Below are positions 33,518 through 41,751 of a stretch of 64,000 nucleotides of DNA, one piece after another. This stretch comes from Gelidibacter maritimus. GTDB lineage: Bacteria; Bacteroidota; Bacteroidia; Flavobacteriales; Flavobacteriaceae. The stretch spans positions 50,175 to 114,174 of the forward strand of contig NZ_JACGLT010000014.1 in the NCBI RefSeq assembly GCF_014062315.1, written 5' to 3'. How positions within the stretch are numbered: the stretch's first letter is position 1; every line of letters starts with the position of its first letter. The notes under the pieces were generated by a model that saw only the letters and a program-made list of their open reading frames with translations, made no database searches and was not told where the DNA came from. The translations under genes were made by a program, and so were the position numbers.

Positions 33518-34465
33518 TCATTTCACCCATTCTTCGGTGCGGTAATGTTCATCATCGCCTTCTAAAATCTGCAGATAACTTCGATAGCGAGAGAAGGAGA
33601 TTTCGTCTTTGTCCAATGCTTCTTTTACAGCGCATTGTGGCTCCTCTATATGTAAACAATTATTAAATCTGCACTTATGCTTTAAGGCGAAAAACTCTGG
33701 AAAATAATCGCCAACTTCTTCCCGATCCATATCTACTACACCAAAACCTTTGATTCCAGGCGTGTCGATAATTCTTGCGCCAAAGCTCAAATCAAACATC
33801 TCAGCAAACGTTGTGGTATGCTGTCCCTGCATGTGCTGCATGGAGATTTCTTTTGTTTTCAGATTTAGACCTGGTTCAATGGCATTGACCAAGGTTGACT
33901 TCCCAACGCCAGAATGCCCAGCAAACATGCTCGTCTTATCTTTCATTAAAGCTTTTAAATGTTCAATATTCGTTCCATCTGCCGCAGAAACTTCAAGACA
34001 TTCATACCCTATTTTTCGGTAAATGGAAGCCAGATATTTAACTTCCATCACATGCTCTTCATCATAAGCATCCATTTTGTTGAACACTAAAACTGTTTTA
34101 ATCCGATAAGCTTGTGTTGTCACCAAAAACCGGTCTATAAAACTGGTCAATGTAGGAGGGTTATTTATGGTGATGAGCAAAAATACCTGATCAATATTGG
34201 CCGCAATAATATGGGTTTGCCTAGAGAGATTAACCGACTTGCGGACGATATAATTCTCCCGATCATGAATGGTATGAATAATTCCTGTAGTGACATTATC
34301 CAAAACCTCGATATCAAAATCGACCACATCCCCCACCGCAATTGGGTTGGTGCTTTTAAGGCCCTTGATTCTGAACTTTCCTTTTATACGGCAATTATAA
34401 ATCGCACCGAGCTCTGTTTTTACGGTGTACCAACTTCCTGTAGACTTGTAAACGGTTCCTGTCAT
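33518..34465 (-). CDS. rsgA: RsgA: ribosome small-subunit-dependent GTPase A
   Basis: RsgA is a circularly permuted GTPase that checks late maturation of the 30S subunit. The order of motifs in this 315-residue protein shows the permutation: an OB fold first, then VFNKMD (G4), GHSGVGKSTLVNAI (G1), a TTT switch in GQHTTTFAEM (G2) and DTPGIKGFG (G3). The C-terminal zinc segment has CRFNNCLHIEEPQCAV. It is the first gene on the minus strand before dtd and diverges from the secreted-protein gene at 34552. Confidence 0.95.
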   Translation of the reverse strand: MTGTVYKSTGSWYTVKTELGAIYNCRIKGKFRIKGLKSTNPIAVGDVVDFDIEVLDNVTTGIIHTIHDRENYIVRKSVNLSRQTHIIAANIDQVFLLITINNPPTLTSFIDRFLVTTQAYRIKTVLVFNKMDAYDEEHVMEVKYLASIYRKIGYECLEVSAADGTNIEHLKALMKDKTSMFAGHSGVGKSTLVNAIEPGLNLKTKEISMQHMQGQHTTTFAEMFDLSFGARIIDTPGIKGFGVVDMDREEVGDYFPEFFALKHKCRFNNCLHIEEPQCAVKEALDKDEISFSRYRSYLQILEGDDEHYRTEEWVK

Positions 34466-34551
34466 GCATCAATTTTAGTAAGCAAAATAACAATTTTTTA
34501 ATTAAAGAAAAATGTATATTAGCTACTTAATTTTTAACCAACCTACTTATT

Positions 34552-35199
34552 ATGAAAAATTTACTCATTCCAATTTTATTATTCGCATTTCTCATTAATG
34601 TCAATGCCCAGACTAATCTCTATGAAAATCCCGAGTTTGACAAAATTTCTAAATCTCATCGAATTATAGCTATAGTTCCATTTAAAACTAAGGTCAAATT
34701 AAGACCTAAGCAAATGAAAGATATGACGAGTGAACAATTAAACCGTCTGGAAAAAGCTGAAGGTGAAGGTATTCAAACTGCCTTATATTCTTGGTTCTTG
34801 AAACGGAAAAAAAGAGGTGACATGCAGACCGTAGACATTCAAGACGTCCGAACTACTACTGCAATATTAAATAAAAAAGACATCAATTATGACAACTTAT
34901 TGGACTATACGCCACAAGAACTTGCTCAAATTCTTGGGGTTGACTCCGTTATTTCTGGCGATTTTGAAACTAACAAACCTATGTCAGAGGGCGCGTCGCT
35001 CGCACTAGGTCTACTCGTGGGCTTTGGTGGCGCCACAAACAGTGCTCTAATAAATATGAGTGTTCATAATGCTGAAAACGGTACATTATTATGGAATTAT
35101 AACAAAAAAGTAAAAGGAGGCTTGGGAAGTAGCTCAGAGGATTTAATAAATGTTCTTATGAGAAAAGCTTCGCGAAGATTGAGTTATACCAAAAGTTAA
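34552..35199 (+). CDS. Secreted protein of unknown function
   Basis: This 215-residue protein has a signal peptide (MKNLLIPILLFAFLINVNA). The mature part contains HRIIAIVPFKTKVKLRPKQM and later LAQILGVDSVISGDFETNK, then a Gly/Ala-rich stretch (SEGASLALGLLVGFGG) and NAENGTLLWNYNKKVKGG. The pattern of a strand with IVPF and then GVDSVISG recalls CsgG/GNA1162-type periplasmic proteins, but I do not recognise a defined family. The gene stands alone between divergent rsgA and a bidirectional terminator. Confidence 0.7.
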   Translation: MKNLLIPILLFAFLINVNAQTNLYENPEFDKISKSHRIIAIVPFKTKVKLRPKQMKDMTSEQLNRLEKAEGEGIQTALYSWFLKRKKRGDMQTVDIQDVRTTTAILNKKDINYDNLLDYTPQELAQILGVDSVISGDFETNKPMSEGASLALGLLVGFGGATNSALINMSVHNAENGTLLWNYNKKVKGGLGSSSEDLINVLMRKASRRLSYTKS

Positions 35200-35261
35200 C
35201 AATCGAAAGCTTTAGGTTTTACATGTCAACGTGTATCTTAAAATCCTTCCGAACCATAAAT

Positions 35262-35302
35262 AAAAAAGGAGGCTGTCTTATCATTAAAGCGGCCTCCTTT
35301 TT
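35262..35302. terminator. Bidirectional terminator between convergent genes
   Basis: GGAGGC (35268-35273) pairs with GCCTCC (35292-35297), with A-run before and T-run after, so it works on both strands. It ends the secreted-protein gene and the phe/tyr operon. Confidence 0.8.
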
Positions 35303-35318
35303 AATTATGAATTATTAA

Positions 35319-36401
35319 TTAAGAATTAATAATCTTTTCCTGATGGTTAATAGATTCCTGGTGAATAGCCTTGAACATTTTAAGAATAAATTCTTCGCTC
35401 AATCCATTCTGCTCACCTTCCAAGACCATATTGCCCAAAATTTCATTCCAGCGTTTGCTCTGTAGCACCGCAACGTTTTTTTGCTTTTTAAGTGCGCCGA
35501 TGCCATCAGAAAACTTCATGCGCTTGCCCAACATTTCAATAAGCTGATTATCCACCACATCAATCTGCGCTCTCAAATTACTCAATTCGGTATTGAATTC
35601 TTTTTCTGGATCAGATTCTTTTCTGATTCGCAAATCTCTCATGATTTGAATCAATGTTTCTGGTGTTACTTGTTGCGCTGCATCACTCCAAGCAGCATCT
35701 GGACTTGTATGAGTTTCAATCATAAGACCGTCAAAATTCAGATCTAAGGCCGTTTGTGACACATCAAAAATCATATCGCGTTTTCCTGTAATGTGCGATG
35801 GATCGTTGATCAACGGTAAATCAGGAAACTTGGTTTGCAATTCAATGGCCAATTGCCATTCTGGGTTATTTCTATATTTTGTTTTTTCATAAGTCGAAAA
35901 CCCTCTATGGATAGCACCAAGCTTTTTGATGTCCGCAGATGCCAAACGCTCAATAGCACCCAACCAAAGTGGTAAGTCAGGATTAACCGGGTTTTTCACC
36001 AATACAATCTTATCTGTTCCTTTTAATGCGTCCGCAATTTCTTGAACAATAAATGGACTCACGGTAGAACGCGCACCAATCCATAATAAATCGATATCAT
36101 GCTCCAAGGCCAGTTCAACATGTGCTCTGTTGGCCACCTCAGTCGCGGTTTTAAGACCAGTTTCTTCTTTAACTTTTTGCAGCCATTTTAATCCCAATGC
36201 TCCCACACCCTCAAACATTCCAGGTCGTGTACGTGGTTTCCAAATTCCAGCCCTAAAATAGCTCACATCCGTATCTTTCAATTCGTGGGCAATGCCCAAA
36301 ACTTGTTCTTCTGTTTCAGCACTGCATGGCCCTCCAATGACCAATGGATGATCTAATTTTAAATCATCTAACCATGTTCTTAATTCTTTCTTGTTTTCCA
36401 T
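35319..36401 (-). CDS. Bifunctional DAHP synthase / chorismate mutase
   Basis: Residues 1 to about 255 are a type I DAHP synthase of the KDPG-aldolase-like (AroA-beta) kind: VIGGPCSAETEEQ, YFRAGIWKPRTRPGMFEG, NDPSHITGKRDMI and MIETHTSPDAAWSDA. Residues about 270-360 are an AroQ-type chorismate mutase (LRAQIDVVDNQLIEMLGKRMKFSDGIGALKK). The mutase is C-terminal to the synthase. One polypeptide thus carries the first step of the shikimate pathway and the step that commits chorismate to Phe/Tyr. It is the last gene of the pheA operon, 120 bp after tyrA. Confidence 0.95.
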   Translation of the reverse strand: MENKKELRTWLDDLKLDHPLVIGGPCSAETEEQVLGIAHELKDTDVSYFRAGIWKPRTRPGMFEGVGALGLKWLQKVKEETGLKTATEVANRAHVELALEHDIDLLWIGARSTVSPFIVQEIADALKGTDKIVLVKNPVNPDLPLWLGAIERLASADIKKLGAIHRGFSTYEKTKYRNNPEWQLAIELQTKFPDLPLINDPSHITGKRDMIFDVSQTALDLNFDGLMIETHTSPDAAWSDAAQQVTPETLIQIMRDLRIRKESDPEKEFNTELSNLRAQIDVVDNQLIEMLGKRMKFSDGIGALKKQKNVAVLQSKRWNEILGNMVLEGEQNGLSEEFILKMFKAIHQESINHQEKIINS

Positions 36402-36431
36402 AATACTTATTAATTTCCAAGTTTAATATTC

Positions 36432-36449
36432 ACCTGCCTGCCGACAGGT
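36432..36449. repeat. Degenerate REP-like palindrome in the tyrA-DAHP synthase spacer
   Basis: ACCTG (36432-36436) and CAGGT (36445-36449) surround CCTGCCGA. It resembles the element inside paaH and lies next to a longer inverted repeat (36452-36496). Confidence 0.45.
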
Positions 36450-36451
36450 AC

Positions 36452-36496
36452 GCAAATTCCAAGGTTCTCTATGAATCTGATAGTATTGGAATTTGC
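36452..36496. repeat. Inverted repeat between tyrA and DAHP synthase genes
   Basis: Exact 11-bp arms GCAAATTCCAA (36452-36462) and TTGGAATTTGC (36486-36496) flank 23 bases. It forms a stem-loop in the operon mRNA, perhaps setting the ratio of upstream to downstream expression. Confidence 0.65.
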
Positions 36497-36521
36497 CGTT
36501 TTGATTGTTATTTATTTAATA

Positions 36522-37373
36522 CTATTGTATGCCGTTCAAAATTTCTTTTATATGATTCGTGTTTTTCATTTCTGAATAAATGGCGTCGAAATCATCATCA
36601 TGCATAAACTCCCTAAATTTTTGGAGATTGATGATGTATTCATCTAAGGTTTCGAGAACATTGGCTTTGTTCTGCTTAAAAATTGGGGTCCACATGTCTG
36701 GAGAGCTTTTTGCCAATCGGACGGTTGATGCGAACCCACTCCCTGCCATATCAAAAATATCGCGTTCGTTTCGCTCTTTATCAATCACGGTTTTACCCAA
36801 CATAAACGAGCTAATGTGCGATAGGTGTGACACGTAGGCAATATGTTTATCGTGCGCTTCTGGATTCATATATCGGATGCGCATGCCTAAATCTAAAAAC
36901 AAATTCAGTGCTCTTTCCTGAAGCTTGAATGCCGTTTTCTCAACCTCACATATAATGTTGGTCTTATTTTGATACAATCCCGAAATAGCAGCTTTTGGTC
37001 CAGAAAACTCTGTTCCTGCAATAGGATGTGTGGCCAAAAAATTACGACGTTTAGGATGATCGCTGATGGCTTTACAAATTTCTACTTTTGTAGAACCTAC
37101 ATCCATCACTAAGGTGTGATCTGAAACCACATCCAATACTTTAATGACCTCATGGACCGCAGCATCTACAGGAATGGACATGATGACCACATCGGCATTC
37201 CTTAAATCGTCATAAGTGGCTTTGGCATCAATAACATTCAATTGAATAGCTTCTTCCAAATGACTTTCATTATGATCGATCCCGAAAACCTTTACTTTAT
37301 GATCGTGTTTTTTAATATCAAGGGCCAAACTTCCGCCTATCAACCCCACCCCTATGATGTATATATTTTTCAT
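36522..37373 (-). CDS. tyrA: Prephenate dehydrogenase
   Basis: TyrA oxidatively decarboxylates prephenate to 4-hydroxyphenylpyruvate. The 283-residue protein starts MKNIYIIGVGLIGGSLALDIKKHD, an NAD-binding GxGxxG. THPIAGTEFSG (about 115-125) contains the catalytic His, and HISSFMLG and AGSGFASTVRLA follow. There is no C-terminal ACT domain, so tyrosine control would have to come from the operon leader or another protein. It lies between the aminotransferase and the DAHP synthase-mutase. Confidence 0.93.
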   Translation of the reverse strand: MKNIYIIGVGLIGGSLALDIKKHDHKVKVFGIDHNESHLEEAIQLNVIDAKATYDDLRNADVVIMSIPVDAAVHEVIKVLDVVSDHTLVMDVGSTKVEICKAISDHPKRRNFLATHPIAGTEFSGPKAAISGLYQNKTNIICEVEKTAFKLQERALNLFLDLGMRIRYMNPEAHDKHIAYVSHLSHISSFMLGKTVIDKERNERDIFDMAGSGFASTVRLAKSSPDMWTPIFKQNKANVLETLDEYIINLQKFREFMHDDDFDAIYSEMKNTNHIKEILNGIQ

Positions 37374-37528
37374 GACTACTGTGTCTCTTAGGACTTTATT
37401 TACTACAAGAACCGCACTGCTTCGAAGTTGTGATCCTATTATAATTTTGTAATTAATTCACTTTTTGTTACAAACTGCAACACTATGCTTACACTGCCTG
37501 CTTGGCCGCAGTTCGTACGGAGTCCGGA

Positions 37529-38692
37529 TTACCTAACGCCAACTCCCAGTTTTACCCGTCCAATCGCCTCCTGCAACTCTTCAAGGGGCGCACATAGTGA
37601 AAAGCGTATATAGCCTTCGCCGTTGCTTCCAAAGATGGTCCCAGGTGCTATAAAAATAGAATGTTCTTTCAGGATGAGATCAATATATGCTTCAGCTTTA
37701 ATATCTTCTGGCAACTTTGCCCAGACAAAGAGCCCGGTTGCACTTTTATCGTACGTACAGTTCAATGCGGTGGCTAATTCCCAAACTTTTTGGCGACGCT
37801 CTTCATAAACGCTATTCAAACTGATAAACCACATTTTTGAACATTTCAAAGCCTCAATGGCGCCTTTTTGAATGCCATAAAACATACCAGAATCCATGTT
37901 ACTTTTTACTTTTAAAATGGCATTGATGTATTCTGTTTTTCCTAGTACCATCCCAACGCGCCATCCTGCCATGTTGAATGTTTTACTCAGCGAATTAAGC
38001 TCCAAACACACCTCTTTGGCTCCTTTATATTTTAAGATGCTCCGAGGATAATCATTCAGAACAAAACTGTATGGATTATCGTTGATTACCAAAATATTAT
38101 TCCGTTTGGCAAAAGTTATAATATTCTCGAAAACCTTATTGCTTGCCGTTGCTCCGGTTGGCATGTGCGGGTAATTAATCCACATCATTTTTACTTTGGA
38201 CAAATCACTTTGTTCTAACGCTAATAAATCAGGACACCAATCATTGTCAGCCACCAAATCATAATAAACAGGTTTTGCTCCTACTAATTTAGTCACAGAT
38301 GCGTAGGTTGGATATCCGGGATTCGGAATTAAAACCTCATCGCCCTCATTCAAAAAGGCCATGGAGATGTGCATAATCCCTTCCTTACTACCCATTAAGG
38401 GCAATACCTCGGTCAGCGGACTTAAAGAAACACCATAATGTTCCTTATAAAAACCTACCATAGCTTCCCGCAATTCTGGCAAACCTTGATAACTTTGATA
38501 TTTATGGGCCACAGCATTGTTGATGCTCTCATTAATAGCATCGATAACGCGGCTTGGCGGTTCCAAATCCGGACTCCCAATCCCTAAATTGATAATAGGT
38601 TTACCCTGGGACTTAAGTAAATTCACTTCTCTCAATTTTTTAGAAAAGTAATATTCTTCAACAGTGTTTAATCTATCTGCAAAAGTGATCAT
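37529..38692 (-). CDS. Class I/II PLP aminotransferase (aromatic or prephenate type)
   Basis: A fold-type I aminotransferase of 387 residues. PLP-binding Lys237 lies in LNSLSKTFNMAGWRVG; NDNPYSF (Asp205) and NYPHMPTGA precede it, and the substrate-carboxylate Arg is in GYIRFSLCAP near residue 370. Placed between pheA and tyrA with a 4-bp overlap to pheA, it most likely performs the transamination of phenylpyruvate, 4-hydroxyphenylpyruvate or prephenate. Substrate cannot be read from the sequence, and an aspartate aminotransferase is the alternative. Confidence 0.88.
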   Translation of the reverse strand: MITFADRLNTVEEYYFSKKLREVNLLKSQGKPIINLGIGSPDLEPPSRVIDAINESINNAVAHKYQSYQGLPELREAMVGFYKEHYGVSLSPLTEVLPLMGSKEGIMHISMAFLNEGDEVLIPNPGYPTYASVTKLVGAKPVYYDLVADNDWCPDLLALEQSDLSKVKMMWINYPHMPTGATASNKVFENIITFAKRNNILVINDNPYSFVLNDYPRSILKYKGAKEVCLELNSLSKTFNMAGWRVGMVLGKTEYINAILKVKSNMDSGMFYGIQKGAIEALKCSKMWFISLNSVYEERRQKVWELATALNCTYDKSATGLFVWAKLPEDIKAEAYIDLILKEHSIFIAPGTIFGSNGEGYIRFSLCAPLEELQEAIGRVKLGVGVR

Positions 38693-39519
38693 CGTTGTGC
38701 ATTTTTATATTCGCCCAAAACCTTAAAGTTTTGCGCCATTATTTCCATTATTGATTTCGCCTTTTGGTAATCCTCATACGCATCAAATGTGATGTCCACA
38801 AAAAAGGCGTATTTCCAAGGGGTTTCAATTATTGGTAAGGATTGTATTTTGGTGAGGCTCATTCTGCAATCGCTCATCACATTTAGGATGGAAGCTAAAC
38901 TGCCGCGTTTATGTTCTACGTCAAACTTCAAAGACGCTTTGTTGATTTGAACTTCCTGAGCCTCAGATTGTGATGTTACTGCAATTACAAATCGCGTTTC
39001 GTTCTGTTTAATAGTTTGAATACTTTCTGAAACGATCTGCAGCTCAAACAACTCTGCCGCCAATTGACTGGCAATTGCCCCTACATTTTTAAGTTGTTTT
39101 TGCTGAATTCTCTGCGCAACCTCTGCCGTATCTTTATCTTCCACCAATTTGATATGGGGATGTTTTTTGAAAAACTGCTTGCACTGCAACAAAGCCATCG
39201 GGTGCGAATATACCTCATGGATATCTTCAATTTGCTGTCCTGGCAATGCCAATAAATGATGTTGAATATCCAAATAGTGTTCGCCAATAATATGCAGTTG
39301 ATTATCGTCAATTAACGCATAATTAGGAATGATGGAACCAGCAATTGAATTTTCAATAGCCATAATAACCGCATCGGTCTTTTTGGTCAAAACACTCTGC
39401 ACTGCGCCATCAAAGGTCATGCACTCATCAATATGTTGTAATGAACTGTCAAAATATTGTAAAGCAACAATATGATGAAATGACCCTTTAATTCCTTGTA
39501 TGGCAACAGATTTTATCAT
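38689..39519 (-). CDS. pheA: Prephenate dehydratase
   Basis: PheA converts prephenate to phenylpyruvate. This 276-residue protein is monofunctional: the dehydratase domain covers 1 to about 185, with FDGAVQSV, AIENSIAGSI and the catalytic TRF in NETRFVIAV (about 165). An ACT domain follows (KRGSLASILNVMSDCRMSLTKIQSLPI...WKYAFFVDI). The motif normally ESRP in the Phe-binding ACT site is QSLP here, so feedback binding may differ. It is the first gene of the operon, 60 bp after the leader terminator, and overlaps the aminotransferase by 4 bp. Confidence 0.94.
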   Translation of the reverse strand: MIKSVAIQGIKGSFHHIVALQYFDSSLQHIDECMTFDGAVQSVLTKKTDAVIMAIENSIAGSIIPNYALIDDNQLHIIGEHYLDIQHHLLALPGQQIEDIHEVYSHPMALLQCKQFFKKHPHIKLVEDKDTAEVAQRIQQKQLKNVGAIASQLAAELFELQIVSESIQTIKQNETRFVIAVTSQSEAQEVQINKASLKFDVEHKRGSLASILNVMSDCRMSLTKIQSLPIIETPWKYAFFVDITFDAYEDYQKAKSIMEIMAQNFKVLGEYKNAQR

Positions 39520-39577
39520 GTTTAAATCAAATTAATTTACTGATTTTGTCATTTATGCGGACTTTTCAGATTATTTT

Positions 39578-39611
39578 TAAAAAAAAAGTCCCGATTTTCA
39601 TCGAGACCTTT
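39578..39611 (-). terminator. Attenuator terminator upstream of pheA
   Basis: On the minus strand AAAGGTCTCGAT, loop GAAA, ATCGGGACTTTT forms a 12-bp stem with two G-T pairs, followed by a T-run. It lies between the leader peptide stop (39635) and the pheA start (39519). The 5' arm GTCTCG can alternatively pair with CGAGAC inside the leader ORF (39653-39648), which would open the terminator. Confidence 0.85.
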
Positions 39612-39634
39612 ATATTAAATTTATTGTTCATAAA

Positions 39635-39712
39635 TTACACATACGAAGTCTCGTCCCTTTTGCTAAAAAAGAAATAAAACCAGTTTTGATATGTGTAATT
39701 AGCTGTTTGCAT
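39635..39712 (-). CDS. Leader peptide of the pheA attenuator (25 codons)
   Basis: A 25-codon ORF on the minus strand, ATG at 39712 and TAA at 39637-39635. Codons 11-16 read Trp-Phe-Tyr-Phe-Phe-Phe and two further Tyr codons lie at 6 and 8, so 8 of 25 residues are aromatic. It is followed 24 bases later by a strong terminator and then pheA. A ribosome paused on the aromatic codons would leave the CGAGAC segment free to pair with the terminator's 5' arm. This matches classical leader-peptide attenuation, with Phe as the main signal and Tyr or Trp possibly contributing. The peptide itself has no other evident role. Confidence 0.8.
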   Translation of the reverse strand: MQTANYTYQNWFYFFFSKRDETSYV

Positions 39713-39842
39713 TATTTGATTTCGCTAATGTATAGAATAAATTTTATAAACAAAATGTTTTTCCAATTCTTTTTACAATACAACGATTTCGTTAAATCAA
39801 TACATATCTAAAATGCTTATTTTTGAGCAAATTATTTTTAAG

Positions 39843-40739
39843 ATGTCCATTGAAGTCAATAATATTAGCAAACTATACGCCGATCAAAAAGCACTCAACA
39901 ACATTTCCCTTAAAGTGAATAAAGGCGAAATTGTAGGATTTTTAGGTCCCAATGGGGCTGGAAAATCTACAATGATGAAAATCCTGACCACCTATATCAA
40001 TGCGTCTGAAGGCGATGCCAAAGTCAATAATTTTGACGTTCAGACCCAGACCCGAGAGGTTCAAAAGTGTGTTGGATATTTACCGGAGCACAATCCGCTT
40101 TATTTGGACATGTACGTCAAAGAGTATTTGGCATTCAACGCGGATGTTTACAAAGTGTCGAAGTCGCGAATTCAAGAAGTTATTGAACTTACTGGACTAA
40201 CTCCGGAAGCTCATAAAAAAATCGGACAACTTTCAAAAGGCTATAGGCAACGCGTCGGATTGGCCAATGCTTTATTACACGATCCGGAGGTGTTGATTTT
40301 GGACGAGCCAACTACAGGTTTGGACCCCAATCAGTTGGTAGAAATCAGACATCTGATCAAATCGTTAGGAAAAGAAAAGACTGTGTTTTTATCTACGCAT
40401 ATCATGCAAGAAGTGGAAGCCATCTGTGACCGGGTGATCATTATCAATAAAGGCGAAATTGTTGCCGACAAAAAGCTTTCGGATTTAAAAGCCAATCAAG
40501 AACAAATTATTGAAGTAGAATTTGATTATCGTGTTGAGGATGTTTTGATAAATCGATTAAAACACATACAAAACGTTAAAAATACGCACGATTTCATCTA
40601 TGAATTGACCTTTTCCACCAAAGAAGATATGCGTCCGATGGTGTTTGACTTTGCGCATGACAACGGTTTAAAGATTCTACAACTGAATCAAAAGAATAAA
40701 AATCTTGAAAGCCTTTTTAGAGAGTTGACGTTAGAATAA
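39843..40739 (+). CDS. gldA: GldA: ATP-binding subunit of gliding-associated ABC transporter
   Basis: GldA, with membrane proteins GldF and GldG, forms an ABC transporter needed for gliding in some Flavobacteria. I start at ATG 39843 (MSIEVNNISKLYADQKALNN), giving 298 residues, because this matches the family; a start 10 codons earlier is in frame. Walker A is GPNGAGKSTMMKI, the signature is LSKGYRQRVGLANALLHDPEVLILDEPTTGLDP (signature, Walker B and D-loop), and the switch His is in FLSTHIMQEV. gldF and gldG are not in the window. Convergent with the DUF2807 gene with a 4-bp gap. Confidence 0.92.
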   Translation: MSIEVNNISKLYADQKALNNISLKVNKGEIVGFLGPNGAGKSTMMKILTTYINASEGDAKVNNFDVQTQTREVQKCVGYLPEHNPLYLDMYVKEYLAFNADVYKVSKSRIQEVIELTGLTPEAHKKIGQLSKGYRQRVGLANALLHDPEVLILDEPTTGLDPNQLVEIRHLIKSLGKEKTVFLSTHIMQEVEAICDRVIIINKGEIVADKKLSDLKANQEQIIEVEFDYRVEDVLINRLKHIQNVKNTHDFIYELTFSTKEDMRPMVFDFAHDNGLKILQLNQKNKNLESLFRELTLE

Positions 40740-40743
40740 TGTT

Positions 40744-41493
40744 TTATTCAATAATCAAACGCCCTTTATAATAAGTTTCAACATCTATAACCGGTGGTTC
40801 ATTGACCACAATAACATTACCTGTACTTCTTATTTCGCCTGTTAATGATGCCTGCGGATTAATGATTATGTCATTACTACTGCGATGATAGATTCTGACA
40901 TTTTGGGCGATTAAATTTCGGCCTTCAAATCGAGAATCACCTGAATAAAACCCGACGACTAGATTTTCAACCGTCCCGTTTAAAAACAGATGAGATAAGT
41001 TATTGGTCACTATGGTCAGGTTGGTACAATTGACCTCCAACTGAAAATCTCCAACAGTATGATATAGACCTTCTGCTCCAAAATCCTCAGAAATCAAAGT
41101 TAAATTGGGGTAATTTAATGCGCCATCACTCAAAATGGGTAACCCTGTACTCGATCTTAGATTGGTAATATTGGGCGCACTAACGTAAATTTTGGTAATG
41201 CCATAGTCTCTTGTGATATTGCAGGCGTTGTGATCTTTTAACAGCAATGTATCATCTTCTATTTTCACTTCAATATCATCCCTCAAATACTCACCGGTCT
41301 CGACGACGACTTTATGCTCTGGTGCTTCCTTAAGGATGAGTTGCACCCGCTCAAAAACAACAATCTTACTAAAGGCGGCCACAGGAATCTCCATCTGAAT
41401 AATGGGGCCAGCATTCTGCAAACAGTCAGGCATCACCTTGGCGTTGCATGACAGCAAGACTATTGCAAATAGGATGTAGATATATTTTTTCAT
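40744..41493 (-). CDS. DUF2807 (GIN domain) lipoprotein
   Basis: A 249-residue protein with a lipoprotein signal (MKKYIYILFAIVLLSC, Cys16). The remainder is a DUF2807 (putative auto-transporter adhesin, head GIN domain) beta-helix-like repeat region: FSKIVVFERVQLILKEAPEHKVVVETGEYLRDDIEVKIEDDTLLLKD is the typical opening. It would be attached to the outer or inner membrane from the periplasm or surface. No specific role is known. The spacer upstream (41494-41751) holds word repeats such as CAAAAATCACCATTCTTCAATCG. Confidence 0.85.
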   Translation of the reverse strand: MKKYIYILFAIVLLSCNAKVMPDCLQNAGPIIQMEIPVAAFSKIVVFERVQLILKEAPEHKVVVETGEYLRDDIEVKIEDDTLLLKDHNACNITRDYGITKIYVSAPNITNLRSSTGLPILSDGALNYPNLTLISEDFGAEGLYHTVGDFQLEVNCTNLTIVTNNLSHLFLNGTVENLVVGFYSGDSRFEGRNLIAQNVRIYHRSSNDIIINPQASLTGEIRSTGNVIVVNEPPVIDVETYYKGRLIIE

Positions 41494-41751
41494 TCTAATT
41501 ATTTCCGAATAATAGTTATGGATTATACTTTATTTCTTCGGGCTTCATGCTTGTGATTCCAACCTCATGTGTCATGTGTTACTTTATCAGTTATGACATT
41601 TAAAAATCAACATTCTTCAAACGATAATCATTAAATAAACTACGCACCTCTCTAATCCTTAATACCTATTTCCCAAATCGCCAATCAAAAATCACCATTC
41701 TTCAATCGTTAATCGATGGCTTCGTGCATCGTCCTTCCCACTTCCAACTTC

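Noticed and set aside
35262..35302. Relic of an IS1182-like end, because GGAGGCTGTCTTA resembles the IS terminus AAAAGAGGCTGTCTA
   Set aside because: The similarity is about ten bases, and the structure is fully explained as a bidirectional terminator between convergent genes; no transposase remnant is present.
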